A DNA stretch of 7,530 nucleotides from Sulfurospirillum sp. Its GTDB lineage: Bacteria > Campylobacterota > Campylobacteria > Campylobacterales > QNZT01. Within the stretch, counting starts at the first letter, position 1. Each line of letters starts with the position of its first letter. Where the stretch lies: contig QNZT01000068.1 of assembly GCA_003978455.1 (NCBI GenBank), positions 1-7,530 of the forward strand, in the 5' to 3' direction. A model generated the notes under the pieces. It saw nothing but the letters and a program-made list of their open reading frames with translations, did no database searches and had not been told where the DNA came from. Positions 1 through 5,791 of this stretch are shown one piece after another. The position numbers and the translations under genes were made by a program.

Positions 1-245
1 TGGGCTCCACATCCGCCGCAGAACGAGGGTTGACCACGTTTGAAACGAACAGCCGTGGAAGTTAAAGCCTTTACCTCTGTGGATCTTACCGGTGATGATG
101 CTGCTGATAACGAGAGGTAAGATGGCGGCTTTCAGCATCCTCAAGTACAGCTCCCCTGGTAAACCTGCAACCGAAACAGCAGTGAAGAAGAGCACTAAGT
201 GAGTTTAGAATTATGATGTATCAGGCCAGGCTGCAAAATTAATTG
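1..245. other. Non-bacterial flank joined to the sox contig
   Basis: This stretch holds no bacterial gene I can support. On the minus strand it carries an animal-type transporter exon at 90..164, and the sequence on both sides behaves like intron. Recognisable bacterial coding sequence begins only at about 247, in the middle of a cytochrome c gene, immediately after an in-frame TAA at 240..242. The join therefore lies somewhere around 200..250. The likely explanation is a chimeric contig or chimeric amplification product from a sample containing animal DNA, not a genuine insertion in a bacterial chromosome. This is inference: the sequence shows the abrupt change of character, but not the cause. 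Confidence 0.65.
90..164 (-). other. Exon of animal-type SLC1 glutamate transporter
   Basis: On the minus strand, 75 bases encode LPGELYLRMLKAAILPLVIS followed by SIIT and a split Gly codon. This closely resembles the conserved stretch of metazoan excitatory amino acid transporters (pattern FPGEL-x2-RML-x3-ILPL-x-ISS-x-ITG), which are sodium-coupled glutamate/aspartate carriers of the plasma membrane. The SSxITG ending is typical of animal members, not bacterial GltP or DctA. The segment is bounded by a consensus-like splice acceptor (pyrimidine-rich tract, then TTGCAG at 165..170 on the + strand) and donor (G then GTAAGAT, at 83..90). Both introns would be phase 1, so the exon is symmetric. 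The same frame stays open to base 1, so a continuous reading cannot be excluded, but that extension does not resemble the family. Confidence 0.7.
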
Positions 246-440
246 AGTTATGCTGTGATCGCCGGAATGGATGCAGCGAAAGTCGCTCAAGATCTCAAAG
301 AGTACCGCGGTGGTGTAAAAAGTAAAGATTACCAGCCACTTAACAAGTATGGTTACGGTGCGATTATGAGAAGTGCAACAAAAGACCTTTCCTGGGAAGA
401 GATCGATGCAGTTGCTAAATATGTCAGCGAGCTAAAGTAA
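243..440 (+). CDS. Cytochrome c, C-terminal fragment (5' end missing)
   Basis: This is the C-terminal half of a small periplasmic class I cytochrome c of the c553/FccA type, which would carry electrons from the flavoprotein encoded next door. Visible family features are the IAGMDAAKVAQDLKEYRGG helix, the methionine haem ligand in YGYGAIM (about residue 42 of the fragment), and the closing helix WEEIDAVAKYVSEL. The CXXCH haem-binding half and signal peptide are absent. An in-frame TAA lies directly before the apparent TTG at 243, and there is no ribosome binding site, so that TTG is not a real start. Homology begins near base 247, where the non-bacterial flank is joined. The gene is probably intact in the real genome and cut here by the chimeric join. 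It ends 10 bases before the flavoprotein gene, implying co-transcription. Confidence 0.65.
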   Translation: MSYAVIAGMDAAKVAQDLKEYRGGVKSKDYQPLNKYGYGAIMRSATKDLSWEEIDAVAKYVSELK

Positions 441-450
441 AAGGATAGAT

Positions 451-1932
451 ATGGATAAAAAATACATTAAAAAAATGTTATCGGAGATGGATAAAGATCT
501 ATCGAAGCACGGCATAAACAGAAGAGAGATGATGAAACTTGCAGGTATCACGGGTGCCGGTATGTTCATGGGGGCGACAGGACTGAATGCCGCTGAAGAG
601 GAGAAAGTTGTCAAGAACAATGCCAAAGGGAAGATTGTCATTGTTGGTGGTGGACTTGCAGGTATGAGTACGGCAGCCAGATTGACACTTCACCTTGATA
701 ATCCGGATATTACTGTCATCGAGCCTCAGGAAAATTCTGTCAGTTACCAGCCTGGACAGACACTGGTAGCTGGTGGTGTTTGGGACAAAGATGAAGTGAT
801 CTTCAAGAGAGATGATTTTGTGCCAGATGGTGTCAAAGTGATCAAAGAGAAAGCGATCATCTTTACGCCTCAGGAGAACAAGATCGTTACCGATAAAGGA
901 ACAGAAGTTACGTATGACTATCTGATCCTTGCAATGGGTCTGCACCTTGACTTTGAGAGAATTAAAGGTCTTGAAGAAGCGGGACGTGCCATGTCTGCCG
1001 GAAAGAACGAGAGACTTTTGAAGGCTCTGGGTGATGACGGAATCTGTTCTATCTATACTGCAGAGGGTGCAGAAAAGACTTGGGAGCAGATGCAAAAGTA
1101 TATTGAGAAAGCAAAAGCTGCTTCTCCGGACAAAAAAATCAAATTTGTCTTTACGCACCCAAGTACACCTGTAAAGTGTGGTGGTGCGCCGAAGAAGATT
1201 ATGTATTTGGCAAATGCCAGACTGAAAGAGGCGGGTGCAAGAGAGAATGCAGAGTTGACATTCTACCCGAACGGCGGAGCGATGTTCGGTGTGCCTGAGT
1301 ATCATGATGCGATCACTGAGCAGTTCAAGAGAGAAGGTTTCAAGTGGCACTACAGACACAACCTTGTTGAAGTAGATACCGAAAAGAAGATCGCTGTCTT
1401 TGATGCAAAATGGCAGGAGAAGGGTCCTTGGGATCCAGTCATGAAGAACTACGAAGTCATCCCTAAGCATGAGAAGGTAAGAGTTCCGTATGACTTCCTT
1501 CACATTACACCACCACAGCTAGCGCCAAGAGAGATCGCAGAGTCTGATCTTGGTTCGGCTAAAGGTTGGGTACCTGTAAACAAAGAGACACTTCAGCACA
1601 TCAGATATGAGAATGTTTTCTCACTGGGTGATGTTGCGCAGGTGCCAATGGGTAAGACCGGTGGTTCTGCAAGAAAGCAGTATAAGGTTGTTGTAGATAA
1701 CCTTATTGCCGTGATGAACGGTAAGAAACCTGAAGCAAAATATGCCGGTTATACCGTTTGTCCACTGATTACCGATATTGGTACAGTCATGCTTGCAGAG
1801 TTTGACTGGACAGTTAAACCTACACCACTTGTGCCGCTTGACCCAACTGTCGAGAGATGGATGTGGTGGCTGATGAAAGTGTATGCATTGAAACCAATGA
1901 CCATGTATGGAATGCTTGCCGGTAGAGCATAA
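451..1932 (+). CDS. Tat-exported SQR/FCSD-family sulfide-oxidising flavoprotein
   Basis: This 493-residue FAD-dependent oxidoreductase probably oxidises sulfide in the periplasm and passes electrons to the adjacent cytochrome c or to quinone. A Tat signal is visible: twin Arg at 24-25 in NRREMMKL, a hydrophobic stretch, and a likely cut after LNA near residue 47. A 20-residue charged leader precedes it. The Rossmann motif VGGGLAG (65-71) binds FAD. The redox cysteines match sulfide:quinone oxidoreductase positions: Cys243 in KCGGAPKKIMYL and Cys437 in YTVCPLITDIG; Cys199 is a third. The C-terminal region (VMLAEFDW, then ERWMWWLMK) resembles type II SQR such as human SQOR. The Tat signal and cytochrome partner instead recall flavocytochrome c sulfide dehydrogenase, so the true acceptor is uncertain and I give no symbol. 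The ATG has an AAAAGGA site 5 to 6 bases upstream. Confidence 0.8.
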   Translation: MDKKYIKKMLSEMDKDLSKHGINRREMMKLAGITGAGMFMGATGLNAAEEEKVVKNNAKGKIVIVGGGLAGMSTAARLTLHLDNPDITVIEPQENSVSYQPGQTLVAGGVWDKDEVIFKRDDFVPDGVKVIKEKAIIFTPQENKIVTDKGTEVTYDYLILAMGLHLDFERIKGLEEAGRAMSAGKNERLLKALGDDGICSIYTAEGAEKTWEQMQKYIEKAKAASPDKKIKFVFTHPSTPVKCGGAPKKIMYLANARLKEAGARENAELTFYPNGGAMFGVPEYHDAITEQFKREGFKWHYRHNLVEVDTEKKIAVFDAKWQEKGPWDPVMKNYEVIPKHEKVRVPYDFLHITPPQLAPREIAESDLGSAKGWVPVNKETLQHIRYENVFSLGDVAQVPMGKTGGSARKQYKVVVDNLIAVMNGKKPEAKYAGYTVCPLITDIGTVMLAEFDWTVKPTPLVPLDPTVERWMWWLMKVYALKPMTMYGMLAGRA

Positions 1933-1943
1933 TTTGTGGAAGT

Positions 1944-1947
1944 GGAG
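1944..1947 (+). promoter_or_regulatory. Ribosome binding site deciding the start at 1956
   Basis: GGAG sits 8 bases before the ATG at 1956 but only 2 bases before the in-frame TTG at 1950. The spacing favours the ATG, shortening the protein by two residues. Confidence 0.6.
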
Positions 1948-1955
1948 CGTTGTCT

Positions 1956-2375
1956 ATGCAGCTAAACTTTGAGCTCGTCATCTATGATGAAGAGCAGGAT
2001 TGCTTTGAGTTGGATGAAACCGTATATCAGCTTGAACTTGATGATGAAGCTACCGAAGCCTACGAAAGAGTCAAAGCTTCGGACCTTCGTCTCTACAAAT
2101 GGCTGAAAGAGTCCGACTTCTTCTTGAAGTACATTAAAGAGGAGGTGTGTCAAGATACTGAGAATAAAAAAATTGCCATAGGTGATATTAATGGTACGAG
2201 CTACAGAAGATTTTATTTTTTTAAAGTCACGAGTGGTGATGAACATTATGATTATTTTAAAAGACTTTTTAATATTATTGAAGAGTCAGAATGGCAGGAC
2301 AGAGAAAATGTTGGAGAAGAGATTCTTGAGCATTTATCAACAAAAAGAAAAGAGCTTATTCTTGAGCTGTGTTGA
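1956..2375 (+). CDS. Small acidic cytoplasmic protein, unknown function
   Basis: I do not recognise this 139-residue protein. It has no signal peptide, no membrane segment and no cofactor motif, so it is probably soluble and cytoplasmic. It is rich in Asp and Glu (for example YDEEQDCFELDE near the start) with alternating aromatic and basic stretches such as YRRFYFFKV, and it ends in a predicted helix and a terminal Cys. Three cysteines do not form a CXXC pair. It lies 23 bases after the flavoprotein gene and 27 bases before soxC, both of which encode Tat-exported cofactor enzymes. A role as dedicated maturation or Tat-proofreading factor is conceivable but purely contextual. Its 3' half is markedly AT-rich (about 25% GC at 2161..2280 against 45% at 2041..2100), with runs of seven A and seven T. 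The frame nevertheless stays open throughout. Confidence 0.65.
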   Translation: MQLNFELVIYDEEQDCFELDETVYQLELDDEATEAYERVKASDLRLYKWLKESDFFLKYIKEEVCQDTENKKIAIGDINGTSYRRFYFFKVTSGDEHYDYFKRLFNIIEESEWQDRENVGEEILEHLSTKRKELILELC

Positions 2376-2390
2376 TACAAATCAAAATAT

Positions 2391-2397
2391 AAAGGAG
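2391..2397 (+). promoter_or_regulatory. Ribosome binding site for the soxC TTG start
   Basis: AAAGGAG lies 5 bases before the TTG at 2403. With no ATG nearby, it identifies TTG as the soxC start and places the Tat motif at residues 14-15. Confidence 0.7.
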
Positions 2398-2402
2398 AAG
2401 AT

Positions 2403-3710
2403 TTGAATAAAGAAATAGAAGAAAAAGTCGCGTCTGAAAGCAGAAGAGATTTTTTTAAAAAGACTGCATCTGTCAGTGCTGTTGCTGCAACTACCATGGT
2501 AGTACCAAGTGCAGTCATGGCTGCTGAGAAAGATGATCCGAACATTGTCGAAGAGGTAAAGTGGGGAACAACTTTGGGAGACGAGTGTAATAAGAACCCG
2601 TATGGTGTACCTTCGAAGTATGAGCACAATGTCGTAAGAAGAACATCAGCGCTTATGTCTTCAGCAGGAGATATGCACGCTGCCATTTCTATGACACCGA
2701 TTGCTGAACTGAAAGGTATTATTGTACCGAACGGATTGCACTTTACACGTACACACAACGGTGTGGCACATGTTGATCCAAACAAGTGGAGACTGATGAT
2801 TCATGGATTGGTTGAAAAGCCAATTGTATTGACGCTTGACCAACTGAAGAGATACCCAAGCGAAAGTAGAATTATGTTCCTAGAGTGTCCATCAAACTCA
2901 GCTGCTGAGTGGAAAGGACCACAGTTCGGTACAGCGCAGTTCGTTAAAGGTATGATGTCTTGTGCCCAGTGGACTGGTGTACGTTTGAAGACAATTCTTG
3001 ATGAACTTGGTCTTAAGCCTGAAGCGAAGTGGATGCTTGCAGAGGGTTCAGACGGTTCTGAGATGAGTAGAACACTACCGGTCGAAAAAGCACTTGACGA
3101 TGTCATGATCGCTTATGCACAGAATGGTGAAGCACTGCGTGATGAGCAGGGTTACCCTGTACGTCTATTGGCTCCAGGTTGGGAAGCGAACCTGTGTGTG
3201 AAGTGGCTGAAGAGACTTGAGTTTGGTGACAAGCCATGGTATGCGAAAGAGGAAACCTCAAAGTATACTGCCTTGACAGCAAGCGGAAAAGCGATCCAGC
3301 ACTTCTATGCGCTTGAGACGAACTCCATCATTACTTCACCTGCTCCTGAGAAGGATTGGACAGACCTTAAGAAGGGTGATCTTGTTGAGATCGAAGGTTT
3401 GGCATGGTCAGGTTACGGAACAATCAAAGGTGTTGATATCAGTTTTGACGGTGGAAAGAATTGGGTAGAAGCACAGCTTAAAGGTCTGGTACTTCCTAAG
3501 TGTTGGACGAGATTCTCTTATATGTACAAGTATGAAGGCAAGCCGCTATTGTTGCAGAGCCGCTCTTACGATGACTCAGGTGATGTTCAGCCGACTGTCA
3601 ACCAGGAAAAAGGTGTTGTCGGTGTTGAGGGTGTTTATCACAGAAATGCCATCATCACATGGGCAGTAAATGAAAAAGGGGAGGTAAGCAATGTTCAAGT
3701 TAGATCGTAA
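2403..3710 (+). CDS. soxC: SoxC, molybdenum subunit of sulfane dehydrogenase SoxCD
   Basis: SoxC is the periplasmic Mo-cofactor subunit of SoxCD, which oxidises the sulfane sulfur bound to the SoxY carrier in the six-electron step of thiosulfate oxidation. The 435-residue product starts with a Tat signal (SRRDFFKK, twin Arg 14-15, likely cut near residue 40), as expected for a Mo enzyme folded in the cytoplasm. The sulfite-oxidase fold follows: HFTRTHNG (113-120) in the cofactor pocket, the Mo-ligand Cys162 in FLECPSNS, and the SoxC-type signature RLLAPGWEANLCVKWLKRLE (from residue 254), then GDKPWY. The C-terminal third is the Mo-co dimerisation domain, with SFDGGKNW. Length is normal for SoxC. 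Translation begins at TTG behind a strong AAAGGAG site, and the 3' end overlaps soxD by 20 bases, so the two subunits are translationally linked. A close sulfite dehydrogenase is the alternative, made unlikely by soxD. Confidence 0.93.
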   Translation: MNKEIEEKVASESRRDFFKKTASVSAVAATTMVVPSAVMAAEKDDPNIVEEVKWGTTLGDECNKNPYGVPSKYEHNVVRRTSALMSSAGDMHAAISMTPIAELKGIIVPNGLHFTRTHNGVAHVDPNKWRLMIHGLVEKPIVLTLDQLKRYPSESRIMFLECPSNSAAEWKGPQFGTAQFVKGMMSCAQWTGVRLKTILDELGLKPEAKWMLAEGSDGSEMSRTLPVEKALDDVMIAYAQNGEALRDEQGYPVRLLAPGWEANLCVKWLKRLEFGDKPWYAKEETSKYTALTASGKAIQHFYALETNSIITSPAPEKDWTDLKKGDLVEIEGLAWSGYGTIKGVDISFDGGKNWVEAQLKGLVLPKCWTRFSYMYKYEGKPLLLQSRSYDDSGDVQPTVNQEKGVVGVEGVYHRNAIITWAVNEKGEVSNVQVRS

Positions 3711-4863
3711 ATTAATAACCGTAGGGTTGACATTGGCGCTGAGCACAACACTTGCAACAGCTGCCGCATCACAATGTATGCCGGGTGTATACAAATCAAA
3801 GCCGGGTGCTATTGATGGTGGTGTGATTTATCCAAGAGAAAATGGTGTCTATACTGCATACAGATACAATACGCAGAGCACAAAAGGTGTATGGTTCGGT
3901 AGAACACCGACAGCCAACGAGATCAAAGCATGGGATGTTGATGCCAGACCTGACGGTAAAGGTTTACCGGATGGTGAAGGTTCAGTTGAAGATGGTGATG
4001 AACTCTTTGAAGCACAGTGTGCTGTCTGTCACGGTGACTTCGGTGGTGGGGGTAAAGGTTACCCTCAATTGACCGGTGGTAATCAGGCAAAAGACGAGAA
4101 TGGTGTGGTGATCACTCTGAAAAACCAGAGAATCAAACCAGGTATGGATGCACCAAAGAGAACAGTAGGTACTTACTGGCCATATGCAACGACACTCTTT
4201 ACATATATTAGAGATGCAATGCCATATGCACATCCTAAGTCTTTAACCAATGATGAAGTGTATGCATTGACTGCCTACATTCTTGCTCAAAATGAGATCA
4301 AGATTGATGGTGAAGAGATGGATGATGAGTATGTATTGAACAAAGATAAGTTGATGAAAGTCGTTCTTCCGAACAAAGACGGATTCTACCCGAATATCGA
4401 TGGACCAAAAGGGCCTGAGAATGTAAAAGCATTCTTTGCTGACCGTGCGAAGAATATTGGTATGGGTACAAGATGTATGAAAGATTGTAAAGACCCAAGT
4501 TCAGGACCTGGTGAAAAAGGTCTTCCAGCGAAGGTCATGAAGATCAAATATGAGATGAAAGATGTGGTACCACCATACGCATATGCTAAAGACCTTCCAC
4601 CTGAAACAGACAATGGAAGTGTTTCTAAAGGCGAGAAATTGTATGATGCTTCTTGTAAGCTCTGTCATGGAAACGACACGATGGGTGCACCAAGAGTCGG
4701 TGATGCCGATGCATGGAAAGCTGTCACGAAAAAGGGTATGGATAAAGTTGTTGCGAATGCAATTCACGGTACAGGTGCAATGCCTCCTAAAGGTGGTAAT
4801 ACGGACCTGAGTGATGCTGACATCAAAGAGATCGTTGAGTATATGGTTGGTGCAAGCAAATAA
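3691..4863 (+). CDS. soxD: SoxD, dihaem cytochrome c subunit of SoxCD
   Basis: SoxD is the electron-transfer partner of SoxC in the periplasm. The 390-residue product has a Sec signal peptide (basic MFKLDRK, hydrophobic core, likely cut near ATAAA at 23-27). The first cytochrome c domain carries CAVCH at 110-114 with a probable Met177 axial ligand in AMPYAHP; the second carries CKLCH at 322-326 with Met364 in AMPPKGG. Two haems and this length agree with SoxD of Paracoccus type. Between the domains, Cys262 and Cys266 (RCMKDC) are not a haem site and may form a disulfide; Cys29 lies just after the signal. The start codon sits inside the end of soxC, preceded by a strong GGGGAGG site at 3678..3684, which indicates coupled synthesis of the two subunits in similar amounts. 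Identification rests on the two haem motifs plus the soxC overlap. Confidence 0.92.
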   Translation: MFKLDRKLITVGLTLALSTTLATAAASQCMPGVYKSKPGAIDGGVIYPRENGVYTAYRYNTQSTKGVWFGRTPTANEIKAWDVDARPDGKGLPDGEGSVEDGDELFEAQCAVCHGDFGGGGKGYPQLTGGNQAKDENGVVITLKNQRIKPGMDAPKRTVGTYWPYATTLFTYIRDAMPYAHPKSLTNDEVYALTAYILAQNEIKIDGEEMDDEYVLNKDKLMKVVLPNKDGFYPNIDGPKGPENVKAFFADRAKNIGMGTRCMKDCKDPSSGPGEKGLPAKVMKIKYEMKDVVPPYAYAKDLPPETDNGSVSKGEKLYDASCKLCHGNDTMGAPRVGDADAWKAVTKKGMDKVVANAIHGTGAMPPKGGNTDLSDADIKEIVEYMVGASK

Positions 4864-4902
4864 GTGTGATACACATTTGCTTCACAATCGCTCAATAAAC
4901 TG

Positions 4903-4930
4903 TGCAAGTGAGGGAGAAACCTCTCTTGCA
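4903..4930 (+). promoter_or_regulatory. Intercistronic hairpin between soxD and soxY
   Basis: TGCAAGTGAGG pairs with CCTCTCTTGCA around the loop GAGAAA, giving an 11-bp stem with one mismatch. It lies 39 bases after the soxD stop and 27 bases before the soxY start. No T-run follows (the next bases are AACCAAATTTAATTT), so it is not a standard intrinsic terminator. It could be an attenuator or a processing/stability hairpin that lets soxYZ be expressed at a different level from soxCD. The structure is seen; the role is inferred. Confidence 0.5.
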
Positions 4931-4957
4931 AACCAAATTTAATTTAAAGGAAACACA

Positions 4958-5413
4958 ATGGAAAGAAGAAAATTTTTAAACCTTGGACTTGTAGCAGCTG
5001 CTGCTGTACTTGCACCAATGACAAATCTACACGCTGTAAACTTCAGAGAGACAAAGCCAGATGCATGGAAAGCTGAAAAGTCGCCAGAGGCAATCAAAGC
5101 AATGTTTGGTGCTGAACCAACAAAGAGTGACAAAATCAAAATGGTTGCACCAAAGCTTGCTGAAAATGGTGGATCTATTCCTATTACGATAAAAACGGAT
5201 CTTGATGTGAAAACAGTAGCACTTTTCCAGGATGCCAACCCAAGAGCTGCAACAGTTGTATTCTCGGTACCTGAAGGACAAAAAGTAGATTACTCGTTCA
5301 GAATCAAAATGAGACAAACTGCATTGGTTACTGTAGTTGTAGAGACTAAAGACGGTAAGCTTCTTAGTACAGGTAAAGAGATCGATGTATCAATCGGTGG
5401 TTGTGGAGGTTGA
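4958..5413 (+). CDS. soxY: SoxY, sulfur-carrier subunit of SoxYZ
   Basis: SoxY carries the sulfur substrate covalently on a cysteine near its C-terminus while it moves between the Sox enzymes in the periplasm. The 151-residue product ends in GGCGG, with Cys149 on the flexible tail, which is the diagnostic SoxY swinging-arm motif. The N-terminus is a Tat signal (ERRKFLNLG, twin Arg 3-4, likely cut after LHA at residue 26); SoxZ, which lacks a signal, would be co-exported with it. The body has the Ig-like beta-strand pattern of the family (ITIKTDLDVKTVALF, TVVFSVPEG). No other cysteine is present in the protein, as expected for a single carrier site. An AAAGGA site lies 6 bases before the ATG. 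It follows a 94-base gap with a hairpin after soxD and precedes soxZ by 67 bases. Confidence 0.95.
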   Translation: MERRKFLNLGLVAAAAVLAPMTNLHAVNFRETKPDAWKAEKSPEAIKAMFGAEPTKSDKIKMVAPKLAENGGSIPITIKTDLDVKTVALFQDANPRAATVVFSVPEGQKVDYSFRIKMRQTALVTVVVETKDGKLLSTGKEIDVSIGGCGG

Positions 5414-5480
5414 TACACCCCCGCTTCGACAGGTCAACAAGAGAACACTAAACACATAAATAAATTGAAAAGGATACAAA

Positions 5481-5783
5481 ATGGGTAAAATGAAAATCAA
5501 AGCAAAAGAAAAAGGTGGCGTTGTAAAAGTAAAAGCAATGTTTACAAGCCTTATGGCAGATAAAGAAGAAGCTGAGAAAAAAGGTATCAAGCCTGAGTTC
5601 ATCACTTACATCGTTGGTAAAGCGAATGGTAAAGTAGTATTTGAAGCGACTACAAGTGGATTTATGGCGGAGAACCCGCTGATCAAATTCTCATTTACGG
5701 GAGCTAAAAAAGGTGATGAGTTAGAATTTACATTGACTGACAACCATGGTAAAACGACAACAGGAAAGAAAAAAATTAAATAA
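5481..5783 (+). CDS. soxZ: SoxZ, partner subunit of the SoxYZ carrier
   Basis: SoxZ forms the heterodimer with SoxY and provides the docking surface for the other Sox enzymes. The 100-residue product is of usual length and shows the SoxZ layout: a basic first strand (MGKMKIKAKEKGG), VVKVKAMFTSLM, then FITYIVGKANGKVVFEA, the NPLIKFSFTGAKKGDEL core, and a closing TDNHGKTTTGKKKIK. It has no signal peptide and no cysteine, both normal for SoxZ, which is thought to travel with SoxY through Tat. AAAAGGATAC just upstream is a good ribosome binding site. The 67-base soxY-soxZ gap has no obvious terminator or promoter. The next gene starts 8 bases after the soxZ stop. Confidence 0.95.
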   Translation: MGKMKIKAKEKGGVVKVKAMFTSLMADKEEAEKKGIKPEFITYIVGKANGKVVFEATTSGFMAENPLIKFSFTGAKKGDELEFTLTDNHGKTTTGKKKIK

Positions 5784-5791
5784 GGATACTT

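Noticed and set aside
122..202. A + strand ATG frame of 26 codons (starts MAAFSILKYSS) with a purine-rich stretch upstream
   Set aside because: It runs antisense through the transporter exon, has no recognisable family, and the minus strand gives a far stronger match to a known protein.
243..245. TTG as a genuine start for the small cytochrome gene
   Set aside because: It directly follows an in-frame stop, has no ribosome binding site, and the protein would lack both signal peptide and haem-binding motif.
499..1503. Long minus-strand open frame opposite the flavoprotein gene
   Set aside because: It is an antisense shadow of a gene with clear FAD and cysteine motifs; its own translation shows no family features.
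4864..4957. Possible promoter before soxY (TTGCTT at 4877 with an AT-rich stretch further on)
   Set aside because: The -10 match is poor and its spacing uncertain; not enough to call a promoter.
5414..5480. Possible regulatory element in the soxY-soxZ gap
   Set aside because: I found no convincing inverted repeat, T-run or promoter here, only the soxZ ribosome binding site.
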